From positions 62,001-126,000 of the forward strand of contig NZ_JACHCN010000012.1 in assembly GCF_014205795.1 (NCBI RefSeq): a stretch of DNA of 64,000 bases. Direction: 5' to 3'. The notes under the pieces are model-generated. The model had not been told where the DNA came from, searched no databases, and saw only the letters and a list, made by a program, of their open reading frames with translations. Position numbers and translations under genes: made by a program. Of this stretch, positions 27,635 to 36,768 are shown in pieces. The stretch's first letter is position 1. Each line of letters opens with the position of its first letter. This DNA is from Rhodanobacter sp. MP7CTX1 (lineage in GTDB: Bacteria; Pseudomonadota; Gammaproteobacteria; Xanthomonadales; Rhodanobacteraceae).

Positions 27635-27903
27635 GTCTTGAGTATTGCGCAACTGACGTTGCAAGAGCCAGTCAGTGCGATTCAATGACCCCGGTCACAC
27701 TAATGACTATTCATTTGATCATTTATACGGAAAAACCCGGAATAAGTTACAGCTATCCAGGGGCCTCGATAGTGCTAGCGTGAGGAGTCGCCATTGCACA
27801 GCGACCAAGGACGGGGAATCCAGTTTTTTGTTTTGGGTATGCCGATGGACTTGGATAATCCAGGTTCGGGGACCACAACATATTGCTTCCACTGGAGAAA
27901 AAT

Positions 27904-28959
27904 ATGCAGTCGAATAAGGCTTTTGGCACGCGTCATTTGGTCAGGATCGCCATCGTTGCAAGTCTCGTTGGTGCAGCGTGGCTCCCTGCGGCTTTTGCCG
28001 CTCCCGCCGTCGATGAGGTCGTCGATCAAGCAAAAGCGCAGGCCATGGAGAGTTGGCGCTCAGACATGGCACGTGTCGAGACACCCACGGAAGGCTGCTT
28101 TCAAGCCTCGTATCCCAGCATCATGTGGAAGCAGGTCAACTGCACCGTTGTGCAACCGCGCGTCCATCCTCTGCCACGACGCGTCAACAAGACGGCCGGC
28201 GCTTCGCAAACCACCGGCAATGGCGATGACTACGCCATCAAGGTTTCCGGGCTGATCAGCAGCACAGTCGGAACTTTTCCGTCGGTCACGGGTGTCACGT
28301 CTGAAAAAAGCGTAGGTGTTCCAGCGTTCGGCGACGGCGGCATCCTTGGTCCGAATGAATACACGCTGCAGGTCAATTCGAACTACAACGCAACCACCGC
28401 AGCCTGCAAAAGCCACTCGGGCTGTACGGTCTGGCAGCAATTCATTTATTCCCCGGATTATCAGACCCAGGGGCAGGCAGCCGTTTTCATGCAGTATTGG
28501 CTGCTCGGCTACGGTAACAGCTGCCCGAGCGGATTTGGCAGCGACGGTGCCGGTGATTGCTACAAGAACAGTTCCGCCGTCACAGCACCGGATGTACCGA
28601 TTACCCAGCTTGCGAATCTGAAGCTCTCGGGAAGTGCCACAGCCAGTGGCAACGACAAGGTGGTCTTCACCAATGGAAGCACCGCCTACACAATCAGTGC
28701 GAAGGACAGCGTGCTTGATCTGGCGAATGCCTGGGACGAATCGGAGTTCAATGTCGTTGGCAATGCGGGCGGATCGGAAGCGGTGTTCAACTCCGGCTCG
28801 ACGATCAAGGTCAACGTTGCGGTAAGTGACGGAAGCACCACGAAACCGACGTGCGCCGCGAATTCCGGCTCAACCGGAGAAACCAACAACCTGAACCTGG
28901 GCAGCTGCACCGCCTCGAGCGGAACGACACCGTCGATTCAGTTCACCGAGTCAAACTAA
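27904..28959 (+). CDS. Secreted protein of unknown function
   Basis: Exported protein of 351 residues. The ATG at 27904 follows GGAGA; a TTG at 27883 in the same frame is less likely. The signal peptide ends near AAFAAPAV (about residue 32). The mature part has three zones: a first part with GCFQASYPSIMWKQVNC and QPRVHPLPRRVN; a middle with SVGVPAFGDGGILGPNEYTL, VWQQFIYSPDYQTQGQAAVF and a Cys-flanked loop (NSCPSGFGSDGAGDCYKN); and a Ser/Thr/Asn-rich tail (TCAANSGSTGETNNLNLGSC). Cysteines come in pairs, suggesting disulfides outside the cell. I recognise no established family. It ends at a strong hairpin shared with the fimbrial operon. Confidence 0.82.
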   Translation: MQSNKAFGTRHLVRIAIVASLVGAAWLPAAFAAPAVDEVVDQAKAQAMESWRSDMARVETPTEGCFQASYPSIMWKQVNCTVVQPRVHPLPRRVNKTAGASQTTGNGDDYAIKVSGLISSTVGTFPSVTGVTSEKSVGVPAFGDGGILGPNEYTLQVNSNYNATTAACKSHSGCTVWQQFIYSPDYQTQGQAAVFMQYWLLGYGNSCPSGFGSDGAGDCYKNSSAVTAPDVPITQLANLKLSGSATASGNDKVVFTNGSTAYTISAKDSVLDLANAWDESEFNVVGNAGGSEAVFNSGSTIKVNVAVSDGSTTKPTCAANSGSTGETNNLNLGSCTASSGTTPSIQFTESN

Positions 28960-28999
28960 GTACCACGATCGATGCACGTTGAAGTCGCACAGGAATGAA

Positions 29000-29023
29000 A
29001 GCCGAGGGGCACGCCCCTCGGCT
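29000..29023. terminator. Bidirectional terminator hairpin
   Basis: Strong hairpin with a 10-bp stem AGCCGAGGGG / CCCCTCGGCT and a CACG loop. On the plus strand CTTGTT follows; on the minus strand the last stem base leads into TTTCATT. It lies 40 bp after the secreted-protein gene and 48 bp after the stop of the convergent tip-adhesin gene, so it probably serves both. Confidence 0.85.
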
Positions 29024-29070
29024 CTTGTTCGAACAAGTCAGCGCCGGTCAAAGCCGCGGTCGCGAGCCCG

Positions 29071-30099
29071 CTACTGATAGTTCATGGTAAACGTCATCGA
29101 CGTATTGGCCGTGCCCGGCCCTACCGTCGCGCCGGTCTGGTAGTAGCGCGCCTTCAGAGGAATCGTGTAGTTGCCGCCAGTCGTTGACTTGTAGCCACTA
29201 AATGTTTGCTGGGACCCCAGGGGAAATGCGGTACCCGCGTTATTTTGCAGCTGCACACCCACTCCACTAGCCGTCGAGGTAGCGTCGAGCGTTACGACGC
29301 CATTGGTGGCACTGCCCACCACGGTCGTTGCCGGATCGATCTCATACTTGATGTTGTTCATTCCCGCCGGGCAGCTATTGAGACTGAGATTGAACGAAAC
29401 GGCAGCAGTGCCTGTCCCCACACCCTTCAGCTCAGACTTGTTGTGCGTGCCCATGGGCACCGTCACGTTCGGAGTGATGCAACTCAGCACCGTCACGGTG
29501 AAAGGCGTTGTCGTGATGCTGGTAACGAGTAGGCTATCGAGGGTAATGGTTGCATTCACAGCCCCATTGAGCTGCCCGCCGCTAACCGGACCAGTGACCA
29601 CGACCTGCACACCAAAGAATGCATTGCCGGCGGTATACCAGTTCCATTGCCCCGCGTATGCGCCCGATGGGCCATAACTTGACGGATAGAATTGAAAGCT
29701 CAGGCCGTTGTTGTTCAGAAAAAAGAAACGCAGACCAATTCCGGCAATGTTGGTGTTTGCCGTGTTGGAAGGTGATGCGGCTGCCGTGCTTCCGTTGAAG
29801 TACCAGTACGCATTACCCGGTGACGTGCAACTGGCAAAACTACCCGAACTCGTCGTGGGGCCCCCTGCAGGAACCTGCGCTGTGGCCAGCACTGTTCCCA
29901 CTGCCGCATTTCTTGGCACGGTAATGTTACCGGGGAGGGCCAGAACCGCGTTCTGTTGCGTGTATGGCGTAGTGAACGTGCACGTTGCCCTGGCATGTGG
30001 CACATACACGATGGCACCGATGACTATCACGAACTGCATCAGTACGCGATAGAAAGGTGGAGTGCGAATTCGAGGCACCCGCCGTTGATTCGTGATCAT
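29071..30099 (-). CDS. Fimbrial tip adhesin (FimH-like, two-domain)
   Basis: Exported fimbrial protein of 342 residues, last gene of the chaperone-usher operon. A signal segment (about 20-38, ending HARA) precedes an N-terminal domain of about 160 residues (CTFTTPYTQQNAVLALPGNI), then a pilin domain with the donor-strand pattern (ITPNVTVPMGTHNKSELKGV; the C-terminus ends SMTFTMNYQ, with a penultimate Tyr). The length and two-domain layout match a receptor-binding tip adhesin rather than a major subunit. Its ligand is unknown. It starts 67 bp after the usher stop. Confidence 0.86.
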   Translation of the reverse strand: MITNQRRVPRIRTPPFYRVLMQFVIVIGAIVYVPHARATCTFTTPYTQQNAVLALPGNITVPRNAAVGTVLATAQVPAGGPTTSSGSFASCTSPGNAYWYFNGSTAAASPSNTANTNIAGIGLRFFFLNNNGLSFQFYPSSYGPSGAYAGQWNWYTAGNAFFGVQVVVTGPVSGGQLNGAVNATITLDSLLVTSITTTPFTVTVLSCITPNVTVPMGTHNKSELKGVGTGTAAVSFNLSLNSCPAGMNNIKYEIDPATTVVGSATNGVVTLDATSTASGVGVQLQNNAGTAFPLGSQQTFSGYKSTTGGNYTIPLKARYYQTGATVGPGTANTSMTFTMNYQ

Positions 30100-30166
30100 A
30101 TAAAGTCACCAGACCCAGTAAATTATTTGTGCCGTCCGTTGAAGCACGCGCCACGCGCTGTGATGC

Positions 30167-32869
30167 TCAGCGACACACTGCTTCGACCATTTGGCGCGCC
30201 ATGCTGCCCACGGCTTTATCCGCGGGAGGCAGGCTGTAGCTCAGCCGACACGATTCGCTCGTTGCTCCGCCCCACTTCACGACAAGCTCGCCGCTGTCCG
30301 CCTTCAGGCCCCGAACAATGACGCGGTTACCCTGGGCCACCGTGCCCATACTGCTGCCCTCGCCGTCTGTGACATCCGCACCAAACGGCAGCGGCTGACC
30401 ATCCGGGCGTGTCGCATGCAGAATGGCGCTGCGGCCGGTGTTATCCGTCTCGAAATGCACCCTCACCACAGCACCTGCCGTGGGCGCTATGTGCTGTGTC
30501 GTGGACTTGAATTCCTCGCCAATCGGCAAACCCTTGGGATCAATTTCGATCACGTTGTCGGAGAAAGGCACCAGATTGGCCACCACGGCATGGCCTGTGC
30601 CGTCCACGCGCAACCCGCTCGCATTGGTGAGGCGCGCACCGGCCGCATCCTTCGCCTCAACAATGCCGATGGTTTCACCCAGGATGGGCGTGAACGACAC
30701 ACCTTCACCATAGGCCACGATGCCGCCGGTGATGCCAGCTCCCTGCTGCTCGTAGCTGGTTCCTTTGCTGGCCGTGGCGCTAACGGTGGCGAACGGTGCC
30801 TGATAGCTGACGTTGGCACCGCCGCTGTTGCTGCTGCCGCTGCCACTGCCGTTGGCGGCGCCGTAGCGGCCGGCGGTGATGCCATAGCTGAATGCGTTGT
30901 CGGCGCCCAGGACACCGGTTACCGATTCCTGAATGCTATCGGCACCCGATTGCGCATCATGCTGGTAGCTCGTCATGGAACGTGGTGCATGCAGGCTCGT
31001 ACCGAACGGTATATTGACGTTCGCCATCAAGACGGTGTCCCAGCGGCTATAGGTGATGTCGTACTGGCGCGATATCGACAAGCCATAAGTAATGGACTTG
31101 AACTGGTTGTTGTAGCCCGCCTGGTACTGAGTGTTGATGCCCCGTCGGTTCCAGTAGTTCTGTGCGGTGCCGGCGACGTAGAGCGAGCCGAACCTGTTGC
31201 CAAGGTTCTGGTTGATGTTTAGCTGCAGGCGGGATTTCTGGGTACCGTAGAGTGCCCCCATCTGCTGTAGCGCAATCACCTGGTCTGCCCAGTTGGGTAC
31301 TTGCCCGGGCAGGACCTGTTCCCCAGGCTGTAAACCGAACTGGCTGGGCAGCGAGCGCTGCTGCAACCAGCTTGCATCGCGCAGCGCAACCGCGTCCTGA
31401 AGGCTGAGATAACCGCTGGACGAATAGCGATAGGCGGCTACCGAAATGTTCGTGTTGGTCGGTGACACCAGTTTGGAGTAACTCAGGCGCACGCTGTGGC
31501 CGTTGCGGTTGGGCTCGTCCAGAAAGCGGGAGTTTGCCTGCGAGACGTCCAAACCGAAGGCGCCCGCCCGCGTGTTGAGGGCGGCGCCCAAAAGTATCGA
31601 GTCATAGTGGTCGGCGAGAATGACGCCGCCGTAAGCGGTCACCGTATTGGTAAGGCCGCGCTGCAGGGTGAACTGCGATACGAACGGCGTGACGTTGCCG
31701 GGCGCGCCGTTGTTGTACTCGCCTGCTACAGCCTCGTAGCGCATCATGCCGGGACGCAAAGCATCCACCGTCGAGGCATACGGCACCGCGGAAGTATGCA
31801 CGCTGCCATCGGCCTCGGTGACGATCACGTCCAGGTCGCCGCCGTAACCGGTGGGGTAGAGGTCGTTGATCTCGAACGCGCCGGGCGCCACCGTGGTTTC
31901 GTAGATGATGTTGCCGTTCTGGCGAATCTGCACCTTGGCGTTTGTGTTGGCGATGCCGCGAACAGTGGGCGCATAGCCCCGTTGGGATTCCGGGTACATG
32001 CGATCGTCGCTGGCGAGATTGACGCCGCGAATGCCATAGCTGTCGAAGATGCGCCCGTCGGTAAAGGTATCGCCGATGGTTAGCTGGCTTTTGATCGGCG
32101 CGAGAGTGCGCTGCACATACGTCTGGATGTTCTGGTAATGCGTGCCGAGCGGGTCGTGAGTGACGTTGCTCTGGTAACGCAAACGCCACACATCGACATT
32201 GATACCCGCAAGGAGACCCATATAGGCCTGTGTGGACGCATGGCCTACCGTGTCGGAATGGTAGATATTGCCGCTGTACTGCAACGTGACGGCTGGCAGG
32301 CCATTGTCCCAGTACTTGGGGTCGACATAGCCGCGAGCCTGTCGATTGAGCGCAATTTGCGGAACGCTGACATCAAGCCGCTGCTCGCCGTTGTCGAACG
32401 TGGCGGTGGCGTCCGGCACCCACTCGGGCAGGCTGTGGCAGGCGCTGCCCGACGCGCCATCGGCCAGCGCTGCTTGGGCTTCGGCGCTCAACTTCGACAG
32501 ATCAACGCCGGCACGTTCGAGCAGGTCATGGTTGAAGCAGGCTTGCACGGTGCCGTCGCCGGTGTCTCGCAAGGTGATCTCGGCGCGTCCCAGCCAGATC
32601 TCATTGACGTACAAGTCAGCGCGGTAGCTACCTGGTAGCGCGACGTTGCCTTTATTGAAGCGACTGATGTCGGCTGGCGTACTGTCCTGCCCGTGCAGGA
32701 ACTGACTGTTGAACTGCACGTCGGCCGGCCCTGCAGAGGCATCCGCCGTCGCTGACGCTGGCGCAGCAGAAGCGGCTGCAGCCAAGGGCGAATGCGCTAG
32801 AAGTGCAAGCAGCACAGCGCTCAGGGGAGTTAGGCGCAATGCAGCGATCACCGGATGTTTGGTATTCAT
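30167..32869 (-). CDS. Fimbrial outer-membrane usher
   Basis: Usher of 900 residues, the outer-membrane pore that assembles and secretes pilin subunits delivered by the chaperone. A signal peptide (about 1-32) precedes the N-terminal domain (VQFNSQFLHGQ; DISRFNKGNVALPGSYRADL), a long beta-barrel with plug domain (RGIANTNAKVQIRQNGNIIY; YEAVAGEYNNG) and C-terminal beta domains (VDGTGHAVVANLVPFSDNVI; GEEFKSTTQHIAPTAGAVVR). Length is slightly over the usual 800-850 because of a Ser/Gly-rich insert near the middle. It lies between chaperone and tip-adhesin genes. Confidence 0.95.
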   Translation of the reverse strand: MNTKHPVIAALRLTPLSAVLLALLAHSPLAAAASAAPASATADASAGPADVQFNSQFLHGQDSTPADISRFNKGNVALPGSYRADLYVNEIWLGRAEITLRDTGDGTVQACFNHDLLERAGVDLSKLSAEAQAALADGASGSACHSLPEWVPDATATFDNGEQRLDVSVPQIALNRQARGYVDPKYWDNGLPAVTLQYSGNIYHSDTVGHASTQAYMGLLAGINVDVWRLRYQSNVTHDPLGTHYQNIQTYVQRTLAPIKSQLTIGDTFTDGRIFDSYGIRGVNLASDDRMYPESQRGYAPTVRGIANTNAKVQIRQNGNIIYETTVAPGAFEINDLYPTGYGGDLDVIVTEADGSVHTSAVPYASTVDALRPGMMRYEAVAGEYNNGAPGNVTPFVSQFTLQRGLTNTVTAYGGVILADHYDSILLGAALNTRAGAFGLDVSQANSRFLDEPNRNGHSVRLSYSKLVSPTNTNISVAAYRYSSSGYLSLQDAVALRDASWLQQRSLPSQFGLQPGEQVLPGQVPNWADQVIALQQMGALYGTQKSRLQLNINQNLGNRFGSLYVAGTAQNYWNRRGINTQYQAGYNNQFKSITYGLSISRQYDITYSRWDTVLMANVNIPFGTSLHAPRSMTSYQHDAQSGADSIQESVTGVLGADNAFSYGITAGRYGAANGSGSGSSNSGGANVSYQAPFATVSATASKGTSYEQQGAGITGGIVAYGEGVSFTPILGETIGIVEAKDAAGARLTNASGLRVDGTGHAVVANLVPFSDNVIEIDPKGLPIGEEFKSTTQHIAPTAGAVVRVHFETDNTGRSAILHATRPDGQPLPFGADVTDGEGSSMGTVAQGNRVIVRGLKADSGELVVKWGGATSESCRLSYSLPPADKAVGSMARQMVEAVCR

Positions 32870-33024
32870 ACTTCCGTGCCCTGAGAATCAAACGGCATGG
32901 CACGCCGTAAGGAATTTGCGAAGCGCTTACCGCTGTCGCTGCCGCGCCTCACCTGCACAAGGAGAGATCTGGCTAGCGCCCGGGTTCGTAGATCGACGGG
33001 TGGAGGGGTCTGGGATGCGCGGCT

Positions 33025-33792
33025 TTACTGCACTACGGCTTCGTGGCGGTCTTCGCCGCCGTAATCGTTGATGGTGTTGAAGCGAACCTTAATTCCTGTT
33101 CGCTTCACCTCAGCGGAGAGGGGAAACACCTTGCTCTGACCAGGGGCCACCATGTCGGTGTCGACGGATTTGGCGAGCACCAAGCCGGCGTTGTCGACTA
33201 GATCAAACGATGCCACCGTGACGTAATAGGCACTCGGGTTGGTGACGGAAACGGCGGGCTTGCCACCTTCGCTGGACTCATGCCACGCGAGTTGGCCGGG
33301 CGCCTCTGTCACAGAGCCCTGCAGTTTGCCGGGGCGAAAAAACAGTTTGATGCGCGAGCGAAACGCGAGTTGCAACATGTTGGCGTCCGCGTCGGCGCCG
33401 GTTGCCTTTGGCGGAATCTCCAGCACGTCAAGCCAGAAGACCGACTCTTTGTCCTGGGGTAGCGATTCGCCGGTGTAGAGAATACGTAGCGTCTGTGCCT
33501 TGTGCGGATCAATGCGTGACAACGGCGGCGTGACTATGAAAGGTACGGCAGCCGATGTCGGTGAAGCTTTGGCGTCACCGTTGTCGACCCACACCTGAGT
33601 CAGTGCCGGCGAGGCGCCTTCGTTACTCAGCTTGATGGTGACTTCGCTCTCCGCTGCCGGATAGATCACACGCGTACCGGAAATAACCACCGATGCGCGG
33701 CACAGCATGGGACTAACCAGGGTCGCCAGCATCAGGCCAGCAGTCATCAAGACACCAAGAACGGATTTTTTGCCTGTGAAGTTCATTGCCAC
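33025..33792 (-). CDS. Periplasmic fimbrial chaperone (PapD-like)
   Basis: PapD-family chaperone of 255 residues; the ATG at 33792 or 33786 is the start. A signal peptide ends near residue 33 (CRASVVISGTRVIYPA). Two Ig-like domains follow, with the first-domain features ESEVTIKLSNEG, FIVTPPLSRIDPHKAQTLRI and VFWLDVLEIPPKA and RSRIKLFFRPGKL. It complements subunit folds by donor-strand exchange and hands them to the usher. A 165-bp gap with a hairpin separates it from the major subunit gene, and 155 bp separate it from the usher gene. Confidence 0.94.
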   Translation of the reverse strand: MAMNFTGKKSVLGVLMTAGLMLATLVSPMLCRASVVISGTRVIYPAAESEVTIKLSNEGASPALTQVWVDNGDAKASPTSAAVPFIVTPPLSRIDPHKAQTLRILYTGESLPQDKESVFWLDVLEIPPKATGADADANMLQLAFRSRIKLFFRPGKLQGSVTEAPGQLAWHESSEGGKPAVSVTNPSAYYVTVASFDLVDNAGLVLAKSVDTDMVAPGQSKVFPLSAEVKRTGIKVRFNTINDYGGEDRHEAVVQ

Positions 33793-33921
33793 TGCTCGCT
33801 ACGATTCGGCGACGCGCCACACAATCACCGCTAGTGGCGAACAGGCGTGCCGCTCATCCACCGTCGAGGGGACGCCTATACGGGTTAATTGATTGGGGAC
33901 CATCCATGGCCCCGCGGTGAA

Positions 33922-33943
33922 AGGCCTGAAACGAGTCAGGCCT
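33922..33943 (-). terminator. Intercistronic hairpin after the major fimbrial subunit gene
   Basis: An 8-bp perfect stem (AGGCCTGA / TCAGGCCT) with a 6-nt loop between the major subunit gene and the chaperone gene. On the coding strand it is followed by TTCACC, a poor U-tract. It probably acts as a partial terminator or 3'-end stabiliser that keeps the subunit message in excess over chaperone and usher. Confidence 0.6.
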
Positions 33944-33957
33944 GTCCCGCCCATCCA

Positions 33958-34506
33958 TTACGGATAGGTAATGTCGTACTGCACCGTCGAGGTCGCGCCG
34001 CCGGCCGTGACGGCCGCGGTGGCGAAGTACTGGCTGTAGTACGCCAAGGTGGCAGCACCCGCGACCAGGCCAACCGGCTTGGAGTTCTGGGTTGCGCCCG
34101 GCGCACCCGCAACGATGGCGGACAGGTCCGGATTCAGCAGCTGGAATTCCACATTGCTGGCGCCGCCGGTGGCCTGGTTGGTCAGGTTACCGTCGGCAGC
34201 TACCGTCGGGCCCGGCTCGAAATTGGTGACCACGTTGCCGGTGCCAGGCGTACAGGCAGAGAGCGCGATGTTGAACTGCGTGCGACCGGCGACTGCACCT
34301 GTCGCCGAGAGCGCACTTGCGGACACGGTCGGCAGCGTGACGGCGAAGTTATTGGAGGCGGTGCCGTTACCGTTGATGGTGCAGGTCTGGGCAGTCACCT
34401 TGCCGTTGAAGGTAATGGTGCCATCGGCGGCGGCGGCGATCTTGGGGGTGAACGCTGCCACGCCCATGACGGCGACGAGGGCTGCAGAAATAAGGGTCTT
34501 CTTCAT
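33958..34506 (-). CDS. Major fimbrial subunit (FimA-like)
   Basis: Pilin of 182 residues, first gene of the operon. An AAGGAA site precedes the ATG; the signal peptide (about 1-26, ending AAAAD) is typical. The mature part shows the pilin pattern GTITFNGKVTAQTCTINGNG with the conserved Cys pair (T-C-T-I, and SACTPGTG) and ends VQYDITYP. It polymerises by donor-strand exchange. The operon order subunit, chaperone, usher, tip adhesin on the minus strand is complete and intact. No invertible promoter or recombinase gene is seen nearby. Confidence 0.94.
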   Translation of the reverse strand: MKKTLISAALVAVMGVAAFTPKIAAAADGTITFNGKVTAQTCTINGNGTASNNFAVTLPTVSASALSATGAVAGRTQFNIALSACTPGTGNVVTNFEPGPTVAADGNLTNQATGGASNVEFQLLNPDLSAIVAGAPGATQNSKPVGLVAGAATLAYYSQYFATAAVTAGGATSTVQYDITYP

Positions 34507-35198
34507 TGTCGAATTCCTTGACTGGAGATGAGTGCTTCTCAGGGTTGTGTCGTACTGCGGCGCTGCCCGATAGCCCGCTGCCGCTCATCGCATTCACCCC
34601 GTTTGCGTGGAGTTATGGCGATGCGTTTGCTATCGAGGGAGGCCGCGTCCGTCTATCGCGAGGAGGACATCCATGCGAGCGATCAAGATTGCCTAGTGGC
34701 ACACGGAAAGGCTCTGAGACAATTCTGAAAAATTGTTCTCGGGCATCTTCAATGAGATGGCGATTGATGTGTTTTTTTGCGGCGCACCGTGGCGCACGGA
34801 CATAAATGACATCGTGCGATGTCATCCAGCTGATGGGCGTGGACGTCGATGGACACCCGGTGGGCGCCACCAACTCTATAGATACAGCCCAGTGATCCGC
34901 GCGCCCCACCGGTGCCTTGCAGTTGCGCTGCAAATCGTCGTTGGCGAGGAGAAGGAAGCCACCGCGCAGTTCGTTGAACAAGCACGGGGGCGCGCTTCCA
35001 GATCGGCGTAGGACTGCCCCGCCGCGACACAAACACATGCGGGCTCTCGACGTTTACCGTCGAAAGATGCGAAGAAATGAGGTAGTGAGGCCGGGCGCCG
35101 AGCTTCCCTTTCGTCCATGGCTTGGCGTCGCGGCCCGTCTCACGTCAGCCTCGACTGCTGAGGCCGATGACTTAACTACCTCGGTCCGACTCTCCCCA
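34507..35198. other. Gene-free region upstream of the fimbrial operon
   Basis: About 690 bp without a supportable gene, unusually long for this region. Frames here (for example 34613-35038, minus) lack homology. It contains AT-richer patches (AATTCTGAAAAATTGTTCTC near 34722) and the direct repeat GACATCGTGCGATGTC near 34808. Likely holds the fimbrial promoter and its control sites. Confidence 0.5.
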
Positions 35199-35606
35199 CT
35201 ATTTCGTTTGCAGCGTCGTCATGACCTTCTGTGCGTCCGCGTGCGCGTCGTCCAGCGTCGTGGTCTTCACACCATGCTCGGCCTGGGCCAACGCGGCGTG
35301 CAACCGGGACTCACTGGCCGCATCGCCCTTGGCATCGACGATGGCTCCCTGGCCCATACCTTTGCAGGGGTCTTCTTCCTGCGCGTCGAACTCCTTGCCG
35401 GATGGGCCGACCAGACAGTTGATGACATGGTGCAGATGCGTATGCGCCAACTTCAGATCCGCAGCGCCGAGCGCCATGCCGGCGTGCGCGCTGGCCGTAC
35501 CCACCTGCTTTGATACCCCACTGTCGGAATCTGCCGCTCGCGCGACCATCGGCAGCGCAATCGCCAGCAGGAGCGTCGGTACCCACCGAATGAACGTCTT
35601 CGTCAT
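35199..35606 (-). CDS. Small exported protein of unknown function
   Basis: Exported protein of 135 residues from the ATG at 35606 (GGAG site upstream); the frame begins at 35648. A signal peptide (about 1-24, ending VARA) precedes a mature helical part with LAHTHLHHVINCLVGPSGKE, a His-rich segment with one Cys, then EEDPCKGMGQGAIVDAKGD. A single Cys pair and three His could bind a metal, but this is only suggestive. The frame is open and well placed in its own transcription unit, divergent from the methyltransferase gene. Confidence 0.72.
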   Translation of the reverse strand: MTKTFIRWVPTLLLAIALPMVARAADSDSGVSKQVGTASAHAGMALGAADLKLAHTHLHHVINCLVGPSGKEFDAQEEDPCKGMGQGAIVDAKGDAASESRLHAALAQAEHGVKTTTLDDAHADAQKVMTTLQTK

Positions 35607-35830
35607 GGCACAACTCCGGAGCAACGCGGCATTCGCCGCAGTCCCCACAGCATAGGCCTGTGCCGTTGCGCGAAAAAGGGGTGTCGCGCCGAGTAAGCTG
35701 GATGGATACCGAAAAGGGCTTGATGACCCCTGGCCGCGTTCTGTTACCCCAGTGCGTTACGATGCCGCCCTTCGTTGCATTGCGGCAAGCGGCCGCGGTT
35801 CAATGCCCGCTTCCCCAGGAGATTGCCCCC

Positions 35831-36673
35831 GTGTCGCACTATTCCGGCCCCCTGCTCACGCAGCCCATCGCCGAGGCGTTGCAGGCCGCACACGACGCCG
35901 GTGCAGGCGAATGGACCGGCTCGCTGGACCTGGGGCGCTCAAACGGCAACGCGTCGCTGGAGACGGACATCTGGCAGTGGCGTGGCCAGCGCTATCCGTA
36001 CCCGCACAAACTGAAAGACCGCACGATCTATGTCTGGGACGGCGAAGAGTTTGCGCCGGTGTCTCGCTATTCGGGTTCGCTGATCAAGCTGGTGCCGACC
36101 GAGTGGGGCGCGCCCACCTTCGAGATCGACGGCATCAAGATGCTGCCCACATCGAAGGAGTCGCCGTTCGAAGATGCTCGCCGCAAGGTGGCGCTGATCG
36201 ACCCGCGCGGCAAGGTCGTGTTCGATACCTGCGGCGGTCTGGGCTACTTCGCGGCATGCTGTCTGGAAGCGGGTGCAGCGCACATCCACTCGCTCGAGAA
36301 GAACGCCGACGTGCTGTGGCTGCGCACGCTCAACCCGTGGTCGCCGGATCCGGACGCGCCCGCCAACGGCGGCCGCCTGCAGCTTTCCCATGCTGACGTG
36401 TCACAGGCGATAGCGCAGGTCACCGACGCGTCGGTGGACGCGCTGCTGCACGACCCACCACGCTTCGGTATCGCCGGCGAACTTTACTCGCAGGTGTTCT
36501 ACGAGCAGCTGGCGCGCGTGCTGCGCCGGGGCGGGCGCCTGTTCCACTACACCGGCAGCCCAAACAAACTCACCAGCGGCCGCGATGTTCCGCGCGAGGT
36601 GGAAAAACGGCTGGAGAAGGCTGGTTTCAAGGCGCAGCTTGCGCTGGACGGCGTATTGGCGACACGGCGCTGA
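35831..36673 (+). CDS. Class I SAM-dependent methyltransferase
   Basis: Methyltransferase-like protein of 280 residues. I choose the GTG at 35831, which has an AGGAG site 9 nt upstream, over the ATG at 35660, since the intervening residues show no structure. The Rossmann motif I reads VFDTCGGLGYFAACCLEAGA; motif II is HIHSLEKNADVL; the post-II motif is DALLHDPPRFGIAG, the DPPR form seen in RNA- or polyamine-related enzymes. It ends GGRLFHYTGSPNKLTSGRDV. Substrate is unknown; NCBI-style names for such proteins are generic methyltransferase. Confidence 0.78.
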   Translation: MSHYSGPLLTQPIAEALQAAHDAGAGEWTGSLDLGRSNGNASLETDIWQWRGQRYPYPHKLKDRTIYVWDGEEFAPVSRYSGSLIKLVPTEWGAPTFEIDGIKMLPTSKESPFEDARRKVALIDPRGKVVFDTCGGLGYFAACCLEAGAAHIHSLEKNADVLWLRTLNPWSPDPDAPANGGRLQLSHADVSQAIAQVTDASVDALLHDPPRFGIAGELYSQVFYEQLARVLRRGGRLFHYTGSPNKLTSGRDVPREVEKRLEKAGFKAQLALDGVLATRR

Positions 36674-36768
36674 GCCGTGTGTTGGGCCATTTTACGATTG
36701 TGGCATCCGTCTATCCACTTCTGGCGTATAAACCTGCTGATCGACCGGTCATCCCAGGAACCACGCCC

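Noticed and set aside
34613..35038. 141-codon minus-strand frame upstream of the fimbrial operon
   Set aside because: No homology, odd composition and no ribosome site. It is probably non-coding.
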